From the NCBI GenBank assembly GCA_029953675.1, contig JAMWBK010000013.1, positions 930,001-994,000 on the forward strand: a DNA stretch of 64,000 nt, in the 5' to 3' direction. Of the stretch, positions 34,761-46,066 are shown one piece after another; position 1 is the first letter of the stretch, and every line of letters starts with the position of its first letter. This stretch comes from Rhodosorus marinus (taxonomy: Eukaryota; Rhodophyta; Stylonematophyceae; Stylonematales; Stylonemataceae). Position numbers and translations under genes: made by a program. The notes under the pieces are model-generated. The model was not told the DNA's origin, made no database searches, and was given only the letters and a program-made list of their open reading frames with translations.

Positions 34761-36951
34761 CCCCCCCCCCTCCCTTCCCTAAATCCTATACAAAAACCCT
34801 ACCTCAACATCTTGTTCACAAGCACACCGTTTCCATCCTAATAAAGATCTTCCAAGAAGCCCTCAAATCACATTGAATCGGAAGAACAACAGTGTCTCCA
34901 AAACCAATCCACTCTCAATATGTCCATCCATCGAGTCCATACAAAGCTTGAAAAGCGAAACCTTTCTTCTCTACTCCTTAAAAATCACATTTCACTTCCC
35001 TCACCCCCCACCCTCCACCCCTCCCCTTCCTCAGCATCACTCCACCTCCACACCGTTCTCAACCAGTCAGGAAAGGCAAAACCAATATAGCTTTCTCTCT
35101 CTCTCGCTCTCTCTCTTCTGTTCACTCTCATGAAAAGGCTATTCTCTCTCTTCCGCTTCCGCACCCCTACCACCCTAAGCACAAAGCTAAAAGGAAAAAA
35201 GAAAAAGGACAGTTGCGCCCCTAAGCTTTCCTGTTTTGAGAATTCGTCGTGCCTTAAGCAACGGCCTAGTAAAAGGCTTCCAACCCGGTGACGGACAGGA
35301 AGCACAAGGGGGAGACAGTGTGCGTTTGGCCGTTGTTTTCAGGATGAAGAGAGAGAGAAAGAGAGGGACTTCATTCGGAAAAAAAACACATGTACAAAAA
35401 TTTGGATCCGTAAAGCGAGTTTGGAAAACGAACGACAGCTCTAAAGGCCACAAATGGAATTTTTGCGATGAGGAAAACAGTGCAAGAGGAAGACATGGAA
35501 ATGACCAAAAGAGTTTCCATCCCATAATGAAAAATCGATCCATGAGGAAAAAAACAAACTCTAGCGGCGGTCCGGTGAGTAGAGGAGGAGGGGGCGGGCC
35601 GGGGAAGAGAATGAGGAGGAGAGGGAATAGAGAAGAAGGGGGGGGGGGGAGGAGGATGAAAGGGAGGATGAGAAGGTTGTGGTAAGGTGAAAGGGATCGG
35701 GTTAGTTTTCCATTCAAGGTAAGATTTCTATCTCTTCTACTTCAACAAAAACATCAAGACATGCGGAAAAAGCATCTGTCTCCTTTTTCATTCCCTTTTC
35801 CCTTTCATTTTGATCATCTGGTTGTAATAACAACGTATCCCTACCACATCTTTTGTTTCTTAGACCCCCACTCTGGCATCATCGTCGGACAACTTTAGGT
35901 TCACCCCTAAAACCTCCCCCCCTTCCATGCAAGGAATGGAACAATTTAATCACATTTTCTAAATTTTTGACCACCCTTTTCGCGTTTTTATTTAATCAAA
36001 AAATTATGGACTGCCTAGTTTTTGTGATTCTGGTCTTAAAAAAATGGAAGACTAGTTGAATAGTAGTTAATAATTAAAGTTATATATAGTAGAATACGTA
36101 AATTTTGAATATTTCGGGTTTATTTAGGAAAATCACTGACGTTTTGATTGGTGTCAATGTTATCCGGTTGTATGAAAAAGATGTACCCCCCCTCCCGTTC
36201 TAAGTTGATTTTTGTCCTGTGTTTTTTAGTTTTTGCGAGAAATTGTTCAGGTTTGGGAGGAGGTCGGGGGGTTAATTTTTTTTCGTTTGAGGGGGTGGTG
36301 AGGGAAATTTAGAGGTGGAAACTGTGGTGATGTTGACGAATAGGAAAGTGGGAATGGGTCAATCTCCGTTAGGAAGATGTATGTAATTATGTAGACTTTT
36401 GCCATGATGATTAGAAATATTAATAAAAATATTCATTGCATTATCTGTGGTTGATTGATAAACTAACACGTGTCCTTAAGTACGGTCATTGAGTGTGGCA
36501 GCTTTTCATTGGTACTTTTGGTATTTCCGTTAAATTTGAGACAGAGAGTTTTGGATCCTGCAGTCGGTGGAGGCGACATTTTGGTGGTCGATGGGGGCTG
36601 GAGAGATGGATTAGATTGAACCGGCAACAGGGTGATTTGCGGCTAGCTTTTTTTTTGGTTCGTTTGAAAGGATAGAGATGATTTTGCGCTGTCAGTTGAC
36701 TTTTGACACGACAGTAGCTCAGGTGAGTCTCACAATTTCTCCTACCCGTTTGGCAAGGATGGGTACTGATTTCTTCTTGGTGGATTGTACTTTGCTTGTT
36801 TCGTACTAACAAGTCATCCAGATATAGAATTAGCAGCTAATATTTTCTTTACAAGAAGAAAATCCGCTTTCCCATACAAGCCTTGGGCAACGCTGATGAA
36901 TTCACGCCCTACAATCACAATGACTTCGTTCTTGGCCCTCCCTCCTTATCC
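34761..36951. other. Intergenic, simple-sequence rich
   Basis: A CT-dinucleotide tract lies at 35091-35117 and G/A-rich DNA at 35560-35680. A 149-codon plus-strand frame (35236-35685) and a 176-codon minus frame over the same bases are compositionally driven and show no domain. 36060-36120 and 36410-36460 are AT-rich. Confidence 0.5.
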
Positions 36952-38224
36952 TCATGACTTAACAAGCGCAACATCCGCTGGCAGCTCTTCAAACGCGTTC
37001 TCAGCGTTCGGTCCGTAAACATCGTCCAGATACTTCAGAATATATTTGCTTTCAAATAGGGCAAGTCCAGTATTAGGATCCTCAAGGTAGGGTACCTGGA
37101 AGAGTCCCAAATTTTCCTTCATTTCCGCCCGTTTCCGAGACCCCCGAGATGTCGTTTTGCAGAGGTATGGAATCTCGTACTCGCACAGTCTCTCCCGGAC
37201 CACTTTACAGAATGGACTGGGTTCGTATCCCCAATAAGTAAGTGGTTTTTCAGGATAGACAACCTTTGACGCACGTTTAGACCCTTTCGCCGCTCGAGCA
37301 AGGCTTGCCAGCCCAGATGAGATAGTAGTGACCGCCCCCGCGTTCAGCGCCAACGGAACAGTTCCATCAGCATAGGTTTCGAACAGGTATTTGATGATAT
37401 CGTCGCTCTCATAGCCAGCAAAGGTTGTATTGGGATCTACGAGGTATGGAAACATCGATTTTCCCCCCATTTCGACCAGTTTCGGGCGAAATCTCTGTCC
37501 ATCTATAGCCAAACCAGAGATAGCGCGAAAACAGGCACAAGAGACCTCAGTTTTGATGATTTTCGGCTTCTTCAAACGATCCGAACGCTTTGCTCGCAGC
37601 ATACCTTTGGGACAGGGATAAACGTAGCAATCAAGGTCAAGGATATTCAACGCTTCCCTCACTTTGCGGCAAAACGGGCAGCTCTCGAACTCATAGAGCT
37701 CCAGTGGCAACTCCGGACGAGCTGTTGGGAGAGATTTTGACTCCTCGACCAGTTTTCCATCCTGAATAGAAGCGTAGTATCCAAATACAAAAAGCCCAGT
37801 ACCTGCTCTCGCAAGAGTTCCAACGGCGCCCATCATGGTATCCACAAGCATGTCCGGGTAAGGCTGGAGCATTTTCAGCTCTGGTAGTTCAAAGTCCTTC
37901 GGAGCAACAGGTCCTGGGTACGGAACTGTTGGAAAGAAAAAAACAAAAACGAAAAATCCAGATCCAAAAACCGTATCTGCGTGTAAGCACGAGCGACAAC
38001 AACCCCCTAACTGGCAACTGCCTATCCCTTCAAAATGGTCCATTCTCACCCGTTGGAATCGCGTCCAAATTCTTCGACTTTTGCTCCTCCACTATCTCAC
38101 CGGCCTCCTCACCACCATCCTCACCCACCGCTCGTGCCCTCACTGCAAACCGCCGGCTCGCTGAACATCCTGCTGCAACGCTCTGCCTCCTTGAGTTCAC
38201 AGAAACGACCGATAAGAAAGCCAT
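36952..38224 (-). CDS. Plastid tandem thioredoxin-fold (GST N-terminal/glutaredoxin-like) protein
   Basis: Three exons (38224-38050, 37925-37605, 37502-36952) give 348 residues. Two GST N-terminal/glutaredoxin-like modules follow each other: the first from LPLELYEFESCPFCRKVREA to FAGYESDDIIKYLFETY, the second from LTYWGYEPSPFCKVVRERL to ALFESKYILKYLDDVYG. The first active site is CPFC; the second is SPFC, keeping only the second Cys. Plants have the same two-module protein (thioredoxin family, At5g03880 type) in chloroplasts. The N terminus (MAFLSVV, then Ser/Arg/Ala rich to about residue 32) is a clear transit peptide with the early Phe. A glutathione-linked redox or S-transfer role is inferred. 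Intron 2 is a multiple of three without stops, so retention would be tolerated in frame; removing it restores CPKDGQRFRPKLVEMGG. Confidence 0.88.
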
Positions 38225-38430
38225 TTCCTTTTTACAACCCTCTTACTCCCAAAATTTCTCCCGGCAGAAAACTAAAGACCAGATCGAGTTGAGTCTTCAC
38301 CCCGTGCCCCGCTCTTCCTCCCTCCCACAACTCCCCCAGAATATGCGAAAACCTTCAGATCCTCTTTAAACCGTGTTCCACTCATTTTCCATGATCTGTG
38401 GCTTCGAAATCTTTTCCAAGATACATGAGT

Positions 38431-38440
38431 TTCACCTATC
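38431..38440 (-). promoter_or_regulatory. GATAGGTGAA element before the tandem thioredoxin-fold gene
   Basis: On the gene's own strand, GATAGGTGAA lies about 216 bp before its ATG. It matches nine of ten bases of the RRN3 and MND1 element. Confidence 0.3.
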
Positions 38441-38562
38441 AAGGACATTGATTGGTGACAGGACGGGTGACCCTACCCGGCCGAAAAATTTCTATTATAT
38501 TAGAGTTCTTACCGCACAACGGATTTTGTTGCTCAGAGAGTTTTACGGCTTGTCAGTTTGAC

Positions 38563-39835
38563 GGGAGCTTGGCGGATGTAAAACGTCTGTGGGGCAGACT
38601 GGTGACGCTGAATGAGTCTTATATACGCTGATGGAGTTTTGGGAGTTATCCGTCTTGACGGTTGACGGTTGATCAATGTTACGGGGGTGACATATGTCTG
38701 GGAAGATAACAGAGAAGATGAATAAGAGCGTCAAGTGGTAAGGCATTGATGGACAACTCTGGTGGTTTGGAAGTTATACCTCTTGATCAAGGGGGCGGCA
38801 CTCCCACTCCCGCCTGGCGGGGTACCAACATAAACGAGTGTAAAAAAGTGTATGAAAAATGGACAAGAGGGTGTAAAGAAAAAGTGTAAGAGGTGTAAAA
38901 ACGCTATAAACTGAGCAAAATGCTTTAAGAAAAAGCTCAGAAACCACTGTATAGATAGAGCATTGAGATTTGCGGTAAAACAAGGATATTGACTTGCGCA
39001 AACTATTTTAACTTCACGCGCTTTTGAGGAAACCCCTGAATATCTTATCACTACTCTGAACGGAGACTCTTTCGATGTTGTGGTAACAATGTGGGTTGTC
39101 ATCTCCGTCCGATCCACGGTCCAATAAACGTTTATTGTATTTAGTAATAAGGAAAGTATTTTCTGGGGACCCTCATACGATATGAGTTTATCGGACCTGT
39201 ATAGAAAAGAAATAATAGGCTTCGTCGGATAAATGGTCCCGATAACTACCGATTGTCGTCCGATATTTTTCAATGAGTTTTTCATCATTTTCGACTATAG
39301 CGCTTGATTTTCATCAATTCGCGAGGTTATGATTACCTTTTGCCGGTAGAGGATAGGCAGGTGGTTTTTGCTCACTCAACAAATGCTATCACAGCCTGTC
39401 GAGCTCAGAAGTAATCCCGAGAAGTAATCTGTTAGAACTCTTCATACAGAGTAACAAAGTGGAAGAAAAGTGTAAAATTCTCTAGAGAGCACTACAGAAA
39501 ATTGGAGCCTCCTCTGTCTTGATAGTTGACGGTTGCTTGATGTTTTGGGATTGTTGTACGTCGTGGGGGATGACGGGTGACGCTTTGGAGAAGAGGGATA
39601 GTTCTAGGGTCAGTCTGCCTTAGATACAGAGTAAAAGGTGAAAGAAAAGCGTAAAAAGCGTAAACAGAGTAAAAAAAGTGTCGCCGCTCTTGGTCTTCAT
39701 GCTGGCGGTGGTTGGTTGCCGGTTGATCGATATTTTGGGGATTTTGTTGTACGTCTGGGAGGATGACGGGAGACGCTTTGGAGAAGGTGAATGAGTGTCA
39801 GACTTCAATAGCATTGATGCGCAACCGCTGATGGG
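38563..39835. repeat. Four diverged repeat units interleaved with TTTACAC-rich DNA
   Basis: Units near 38565-38640, 38640-38760, 39510-39605 and 39695-39830 share TTGACGGTTGATCGAT.TTTTGGG, GTACGTCTGGGAGGATGACGGG.GACGC and GGAGAAG.TGAATGAGTGTC. The third and fourth are closest to each other. GTGTAAA/GCGTAAA clusters (38837-38900, 39465-39475, 39630-39680) resemble TTTACAC runs at 4528-4560. Confidence 0.6.
38800..39060 (-). mobile_element. Interspersed repeat element, copy B, uninterrupted
   Basis: On the minus strand this reads GATATTCAGGGGTTTCCTCAAAAG..., then CTATACAGTGGTTTCTGAGC, AAAGCATTTTGC.CAGTTTATA.GCGTTTT, TTTACAC repeats, and ends at GGTACCCCGCCAGGCGGGAG. It matches both halves of the 4648-5240 copy in order. 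A 185-codon minus frame (39288-38731) spans it; part of the translation (RYSGVSSKARE) is also seen in copy A, so it may once have been coding. Confidence 0.65.
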
Positions 39836-40301
39836 GTTCAAATCGAAGCCGATATGTGGGGTCGGGACCACAACCTCGAAGACCGAGGCAAAAGTCACAA
39901 CGCTCAGCGGGAGTCTCGCATAGAAGAAGCTACTGGTCATGCCTTGTCCAGTGCTCAACTCGGTTTGAAACTCCGCGAACACGACGAGTGAGGTTCAAGT
40001 TTTCACGTTTCAGCTTTAGAAAGCATGGATACTGTCAGTGTAGTTTCGCTCAGGGCCTTTCCACATTCGAGCAAGAGCACCTGATAGCCCTTAACGACTC
40101 CGTGCGGGGCCCTACGTGACTTTCACTGCGCCTTACTCAGTCTGTATGTAACGGCTTACATTGAAGGAATACATACGGACAGAAGATTGGGAAATTTACA
40201 CCACGTAGTGCCTCACATAAAGTGCTGCGCCGTCATCTCGAGTTCATGCTTCCTCTGTCAGTTGACATTCCATGCCGGCGGACTCTTTGAGATGTCATAG
40301 A

Positions 40302-40450
40302 TCATTCGAAGACGGATGACTCTTTTTCCGATATAAAATTTCATTCCAAGATGGAAGACTCTTCCTATTTCATACGTCATTCGAAGACGGAAGACTCTTC
40401 CTGGATCAAACGTCATTCCAAAACAGGGATTCTTCCTGAATCCTAGAAAT
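40302..40450. repeat. About 37-bp tandem repeat, four units
   Basis: Unit TCATTCGAAGACGGAAGACTCTTCC plus a variable A/T-rich spacer begins at about 40302, 40341, 40378 and 40413, with increasing divergence at the end. Confidence 0.85.
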
Positions 40451-40677
40451 CCTGTTTGTTTTTACAATTTCTTCATCCTATTGGGTTGGCCAATTACAAC
40501 AACCCGTTATCCTTCGGGCTGGTGTCATCCGTCAAATGCTCAGACGTATGACTCCGCATCGATGACGTGAGACTCCACTGAATGAAAAGCCGGAGGCGTT
40601 TTCCGTCAAGAGCTCTTGACGCATGACACAAGCTGCCCCTTTTGGAGGACAGCCTGTTCTATCCTGCTAGGACTTCT
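40451..40677. other. Short spacer after ChaC
   Basis: Nothing recognised apart from the tail of the tandem repeat. Confidence 0.5.
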
Positions 40678-41700
40678 TCAGGAAGCGGCATTGCTCTGAA
40701 GCAAGAGTTGGTGGACTCGGTTAGAGAGTTCTTCGAGATGCTTATCGGTGACGCCCTTAGCTTTAACCGCTTTCGCGAGTTCGAAGAGGTACTCCGAGTT
40801 GAGACCACTTGGCCCCCTACTGACAGCGATGTGCCTTGCTATGTCGTCAAGGCCAGCCTACGTTACGGATTGAACAGGTGAGCACGTAATGTTGGCTCAA
40901 ACAAGAGAAAGAATATGTTCACGTACCTGCCCACCCATCCACTGTGGATTTTCATCATTGGCAATGTAGATCAACGCCCTGGGGACGCTGATTCGATCAG
41001 ATTCCTCGTAGTCGTACACAGATACGATATGCCTTTCATACCCATCCTTTTCCCGATAGTCTAGTTGATCCAGCACGCTTCTCTTCTCTTCATCAGGTAT
41101 TCTATACGCGACTCCATAAGTTAGCCACTCCTCGTCCTCCTGGTCGTCAACGAAACCCATCTCTCTTGTCCTATCGATTGAGACGAGCGTAACTACTCTT
41201 CCGGGAGCTTCCGGTGTTCCACGATGGTCCGTAGATCCTTCCGAAAAACCACATACGAAAAAAATCAGAGAGGGAAGCATCAGAATATTGCCTACCCCTT
41301 CAGATAACCAGCTAGGCCGCTTACCTTGCCAAAACCTTCTCTTCCACCCCCGAATAAAGCCATCTCTCTTCTCCACATGCTCCAAGTCAGGTCGCCAAAT
41401 CAACGATCCATCTAGACTCGCCAAGACGAATACATTTTTCAGTAAAGAGACGCTCCAGATGTGGCTTGTGGTGTCCAAGAACTTACACCCAAAGACCCAA
41501 AGCTCACCGTCCATCTCAAATTTTTTTTTGCTTTCAGGTGCCATACTCCAGAGTTCAGAGACGGAACACGAACGAAAACGAGCAGAAATCACACGCAGCA
41601 CTACCTTTCCTCTTCCCGAAAGTTTTCTGCAAGCTTTGAACACGAGATCCGACCCCGAACTGCTGATAAGATGGCTGTCCCAATCGTAACTGGAACGCAT
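40678..41700 (-). CDS. CHAC: ChaC-type gamma-glutamylcyclotransferase
   Basis: Four exons (41700-41487, 41411-41325, 41237-40927, 40857-40678) give 263 residues. ChaC enzymes break glutathione into 5-oxoproline and Cys-Gly in the cytosol. The substrate-binding loop is WVFGYGSLIWRPDLEH, rebuilt exactly by removing intron 1. GFIRGWKRRFWQGSTDHRGT, EAPGRVVTLV, YGVAYRIP and LDYREKDGYERH follow; the Glu of YREKDGY corresponds to the catalytic Glu. ALIYIANDENPQW and AGLDDIARHIAVSRGPSGLN then EYLFELAKAV complete the domain. Residues 1-53 precede the domain and are Arg/Ser rich; they may be an organelle signal, or the start may be the internal MAPESKKKFEMDGELW (ATG at 41544). The stop is at 40678-40680. 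Confidence 0.92.
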
Positions 41701-42589
41701 TGCCTATCGCCTTTAGGTGCGCCGGGTGATGGGTAAGGAGCTGGCCTGCCCTGAGTCCAAGAAGCTTTAAGGAGGGCCAACATCAGATCCAACCTCGACT
41801 ACAGATCAACAGGCAGTCCAACCGAAACTGGATGGTATGTAGCCTGGGAAATTTGATGAGCTGAGGGTGATGAAAAAGGAGAAAGATATGATCTGTCGAG
41901 CTCAGCTAGCCCTAGGTCAAGAAGCTTGTGAGAGGTTTAACATTGAGTCTGACCTTCGTGGATCCCTAGAGCACCGCGGTAGCGGTTAGGGTATTTAGAG
42001 TTCCCGACGCCCGGGGACGTCTACACAATGAGGAATGAGGACAATCTTTAGCTGATACAGCTCAGCTAGAAGAGGTCAGAAGATTTTGAGAGCTTCACTA
42101 CGAGACCTAATCTCCACAACAGACCATCCGTCGTGTCACAGCGCCCGCATGGCTCAGGAACGCGTTTGAACGCAGTTGAACAGGAGTCGAAGCTCGGGAC
42201 TAGTAGCAGTCTTCGGTTGATGGGAGAGGTTCCCAGTTTTCTTCGATTGAACATAGCTGGAAAGACCCAGAGAAGCGGTTTTGGTCGGTCCTCCCTGGAT
42301 AGTTATAATGAGCCTTGTGTTTTGCGCTTGCCGTAGGCAGCTGCCTAGTAGAGTCTACGTTAGTCTGTACTCAAGCCCAGGCCAACGTATGCCTCCGCGA
42401 ACCTGTCCAACGCCACTATGGTCCGACTGGTGTGCGCGTTCTGCAAGACCTAGAACGTATCTAGTCTAAGATGACCTAGACTTCGCATCTGTCTAATACG
42501 ATTTACAAACCGACTGGTCGACGGCTCACTTCGAGCTCTTCTCTCTGCTAGAAGTCGCTTCTCTGTTCTATTGGTGTTGATAGTAGCTA
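41701..42589. other. Intergenic, no gene recognised
   Basis: Phrases such as AGCTCAGCTAG and AAGAAGCTT...GAG recur (about 41757, 41902, 42060), suggesting old repeats, but no clear unit is visible. Confidence 0.4.
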
Positions 42590-43312
42590 CTACTCAATCA
42601 CTGGAACAGGTGGGCTGTTTCCTAGGATTTGTGCTGTACCTCTTATCCCGTGGACTTCCATCGCCTGTCTTCTCACAAGTACGTCCAGTTCATTTGAAAA
42701 CTGGCTGATCACGGAGACCACATCGGTTGCATGCTTCTTCATTGCAGAGGAGGCGCGTGGGCTGCAGTCAATCTCCGAACACAGGCCTACGAACCAATTT
42801 AGGTGATGGTCTACGTCCTTCCTCGTCGCGTAGGAAGAAGCTCGTTGAAACTCCCTGAGCAGAACTTTTCGTTCCCAGATCAGCCTACTCAGGTGCTGCT
42901 CAGTAATGAACCTAAGACAACAGGAGTGAATCGGCTTCTTAAGCAAATGGACTAGGCCCTTCGCCAGCCTGAAGGATTTTTGCTCTTCGCTTACGAAACG
43001 TCGGAACCTTGACACGCTGGGAGATCATCGAGGGGAGATCCGCTATCGCATAGTTCCGTCATCCGCTTCTGAAGACAATGAACAAGTTCCTGTTCCTGTT
43101 ATCAAAGAACGTACTGAGTACGCTTTCGTACGCAAACGGCCCGGATCTGAGAACAAAAGTCGCACCTGATGGTCCTCAAGAGGACGAGAAAGGTCGAGAG
43201 TTTGCAATGCGAGTCTCTTAGAACGGGGAAGCGTTTTGATCCAGTCCAAAGTCCTCTGCTTCTCCTGCTTTCGACTGTCGATCAAGAGACAGAACGGACT
43301 GGTTAGCCCCAC
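42590..43312 (-). pseudogene. Degenerate ORF of about 240 codons with two in-frame stops
   Basis: Two minus-strand frames in the same phase, 43312-43043 and 43015-42590, are separated only by TAG and TGA nine codons apart. Upstream reads WIKTLPRSKRLALQTL; downstream reads SEEQKSFRLAKGLVHLLKKP, LRFITEQHLSRLIWERKVL and HHLNWFVGLC. The composition (Leu, Arg, Lys and amphipathic helices) looks protein-like, but I recognise no family. It lies downstream of the SANT gene on the same strand, and could be a decayed gene or transposon ORF. An intron removing both stops cannot be excluded. Confidence 0.35.
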
Positions 43313-43556
43313 TCAGAGAGTTCGACGCGAGAGTTGTTGTTCGATAGCCTACAGCTCAGACTCTTTACAAATTCTCTTCGTTCGTGGCCCCGTCCTGCGT
43401 TTATTAGTTGACTCCGGGCGATGGTTCGATTTCGCTTCTCGAGCAAGTTGCGGTCTGGTTTCTGCTGGAAGCCGCGTCCTAGGTCGTCTTCTGGCAGTCA
43501 TTAGAAATCCGTGGTAGGTTCTAGATGGTGGCTGTTCAGCTCATGGTGAATGGATG

Positions 43557-44871
43557 TTACCTGTTGGAGGGAGACCTGAGGATCTTACTGGATTCCGTCG
43601 GACCTTCGCTATTGATCTTGAGATCTGAGCCCTCCACCGAGGCCGCAACAAGCTCTTGACTGTTTGGAAGCTTGTTTGACTCCTCTGTAGCTTCTTTGGC
43701 TGTCGTAGGCCCCGGCGTTATCCTTCTGATAAGTGATGAATTTCCCCATTTACCCTGGATTTTGACCGATTCTGAGTCGGTTGTTGGGACTAGGGGTGAG
43801 CTCCATGTCACCTTGAGATCAGCAGCTCCGCGCGGAGTAGGGCCCGGAGATTGGATTAGAGGCTTGTCCTCGAGGATCAGAAGAGACGGCTCCACCGGAT
43901 TGGACTCTTCCCCCCCTGCAGGTTCTTTTTCCCCCCGGAATTCGTGGTTTTCGGCCTGGGGAGCTTCTTCAGTGGGCGTGGCTTGCTTGTTGATAAGATC
44001 GGGGTGTAATCCTTCACTTAGCCCACCATCTGGAGTGTCTTCTCGCCCATCATAAGTTTCTTCCTCAGGCTCATGCTTTGGCGTAGCGTCTATTTCCGTG
44101 CTTGTACTCTTCTTCGAGTCAGTGGGACTCGCAATCGGTACTCCAGAGACATATTGCCCAGGAACAAATCGCTCAGGGTCTCTAGCGAACTCCTCACTTT
44201 TCATGTCCCTGATCCGTTGTAGGCACGCGTTGCTGAGGAAAAAGTCCTCAGCGTACAGAGATTCATCACTACTTCGAACGCTGCTTTCGGCGTCGGAATC
44301 GACGCGATTATTCCGTTTCTCAAAGATGACATTCGTGCATTGGTATCCCACTCTCCCTGGAACGCTCCTGGAGAAGATGCCCCATTTGCCCTCCGAAAAG
44401 GAATGAGTTTTCAATAGCTTCAAGAAAAGTTCCCTTTCCTCGTCCGTCCATGGCCCTTGCCGCTGAGTCTCACCAGGATCCGTGTACCGGTACGAATATG
44501 AGTTTAGATTGAACGAGCGCCGTTCCCAAGCTTTTCTACGAGCCTCGGGCCAGGAGTCCTATTGTTCATAAATTCCGATAAGAAGAAGTTGAAATGACCT
44601 GAACTTTCGACTCAATGGATGAGGGCCAGTAGACCTACGATTTCCTGCTGTCCTTCGTCATCCAATGCCTTCGGATCAAAATCATCCGATATGAAGTCCT
44701 CCCCTCCATTGAGCTAAAAGTTCATAGACATATGCATAAGATCACCATTAACAACCAATATTTTGCTAGCTGGGTTTATGAACAAAACCCGCTCACCTCG
44801 AAGCCCTGCACCTCAGCGAGCAGACCATCGATCGCGTGCTCATTGAGTGACACCCGCCTCCTCCTTCCCAT
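43557..44871 (-). CDS. SANT/Myb-domain protein of unknown function
   Basis: Three exons (44871-44797, 44713-44639, 44558-43557) give 383 residues. The single SANT/Myb-like domain spans about residues 75-130: GPWTDEERELFLKLLKTH, then KWGIFSRSVPGRVGYQCTN. It has the three spaced aromatic residues (W of GPWT, W of KWGIF, and a Tyr replacing the third Trp in GYQCTN). This WGIFS..IPGRVGYQC type occurs singly in many algal and fungal proteins and usually implies DNA or histone-tail binding. The N terminus (MGRRRRVSLNEHAIDGLL) is basic; residues 140-383 are acidic, Ser/Pro/Thr rich and probably disordered. A nuclear regulatory role is inferred. The ATG begins a short exon whose join keeps an open frame to the conserved DSWPEARRKAWERRSFN block. 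Confidence 0.8.
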
Positions 44872-46066
44872 GTTTCACCAGCAAAACATTAAAAAATATT
44901 GCCACGTCCTTCCAAAACCGATCATAAACCTTGTAAAGCACTCTGTCCCAGCCCAAGTGTTTTCCCAACCGTTCTGACCATCATACTGGCTCCCCCTGAA
45001 AGCCCACAACCTGAACTCAAGCAAACGGGCCCTCTTCCGATCCAAGAGACCTTAAGCTCAATCAATATTTAACCAATAAATTCCGTCCGATGATCAAATA
45101 GCTTCTAAATTATTTTCATATGAAAATAAATATATTATATAATAAAACTAAAAACTGAATACAATCAACATATTCTAGGTTCTTCGAGATGGCGTCCAAA
45201 TAATTTGGAAACTCAATATTATCACCGAGAAAGCAATCAACTTTGATGAATTTGAATTTTCAGTCCTTGGATGCATCAGATTTTCCTAAAAATGATCGTT
45301 TTACCGGGAGTAATTTGTATTGGATAATCATGAGGCGTACTGCCAGATTTGTTTTTATTATTGAATTCGGGATTGGCTCAGGGTCGTTTTCCTCCATCCC
45401 CAAATGTCCGGCAGACTTGCTTGTGAACGCGGTGGCAACTTTTTTCAAAGAGGGAGACCTGAACTCCGCCAGAATCCGTTCGTGTCGGGTGCATGCAAGA
45501 AGCATACCCCACAAGAGATGGCTGTATGGGTCGATCGGATAGGGATCGCGAATCATGGACGGAAAAAGCTGATTGAACTGATTGGGGGGCTGTGTTTTCA
45601 GGACAGGTAATACTATGCGCGAGATCGACGCACACGCGCACACACACACCAGTCACATCGTCTTTCCTAATCATTGATGACGCTTTGATAGTCTGCCAGA
45701 CCTGGAGGTTAAGCGTTGATCTGGCCTGGGGAGGCTTGAGGTACTACGGCTTTATTGGTTCTTATATAGATAATCTGTCTCTGTGAGATCTTCGGGCTTT
45801 GGAAAGGTTCATGTGCGTAAAACAACCCAACAATAGTAGGCAGGATCAATGCCAACCTGCAGGTCTGGGCTTTTTTCTGGGTACTTCATAGGGCGACTCG
45901 ATATCTCCCAGACCACTGCCGTTTTTTTATTATTTCTGACTATCAAGAGAATGCAACAACAATACGAACAGGTCCCGCCGAACAGCTCACATCTCGGCGC
46001 TCCTAATCCTGCTTTCTCCTACTAGCGTGGTCTTACTCCCTGCTGCTTGGCTTCACATTGGCAAAG
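44872..46066. other. Intergenic, no gene established
   Basis: 45060-45240 is AT-rich. 45243-45650 is open on both strands (about 100-130 codons) but with no family signature, and a CA microsatellite sits at 45629-45650. I leave it uncalled. Confidence 0.45.

Noticed and set aside
35187-35717. Open frames of 149 and 176 codons on opposite strands
   Set aside because: Both are explained by purine/pyrimidine-biased simple sequence; no splice-supported extension or motif.
45243-45650. Overlapping open frames of about 100-130 codons on both strands
   Set aside because: No motif, presequence or splice-supported partner exon; adjacent to a CA microsatellite.
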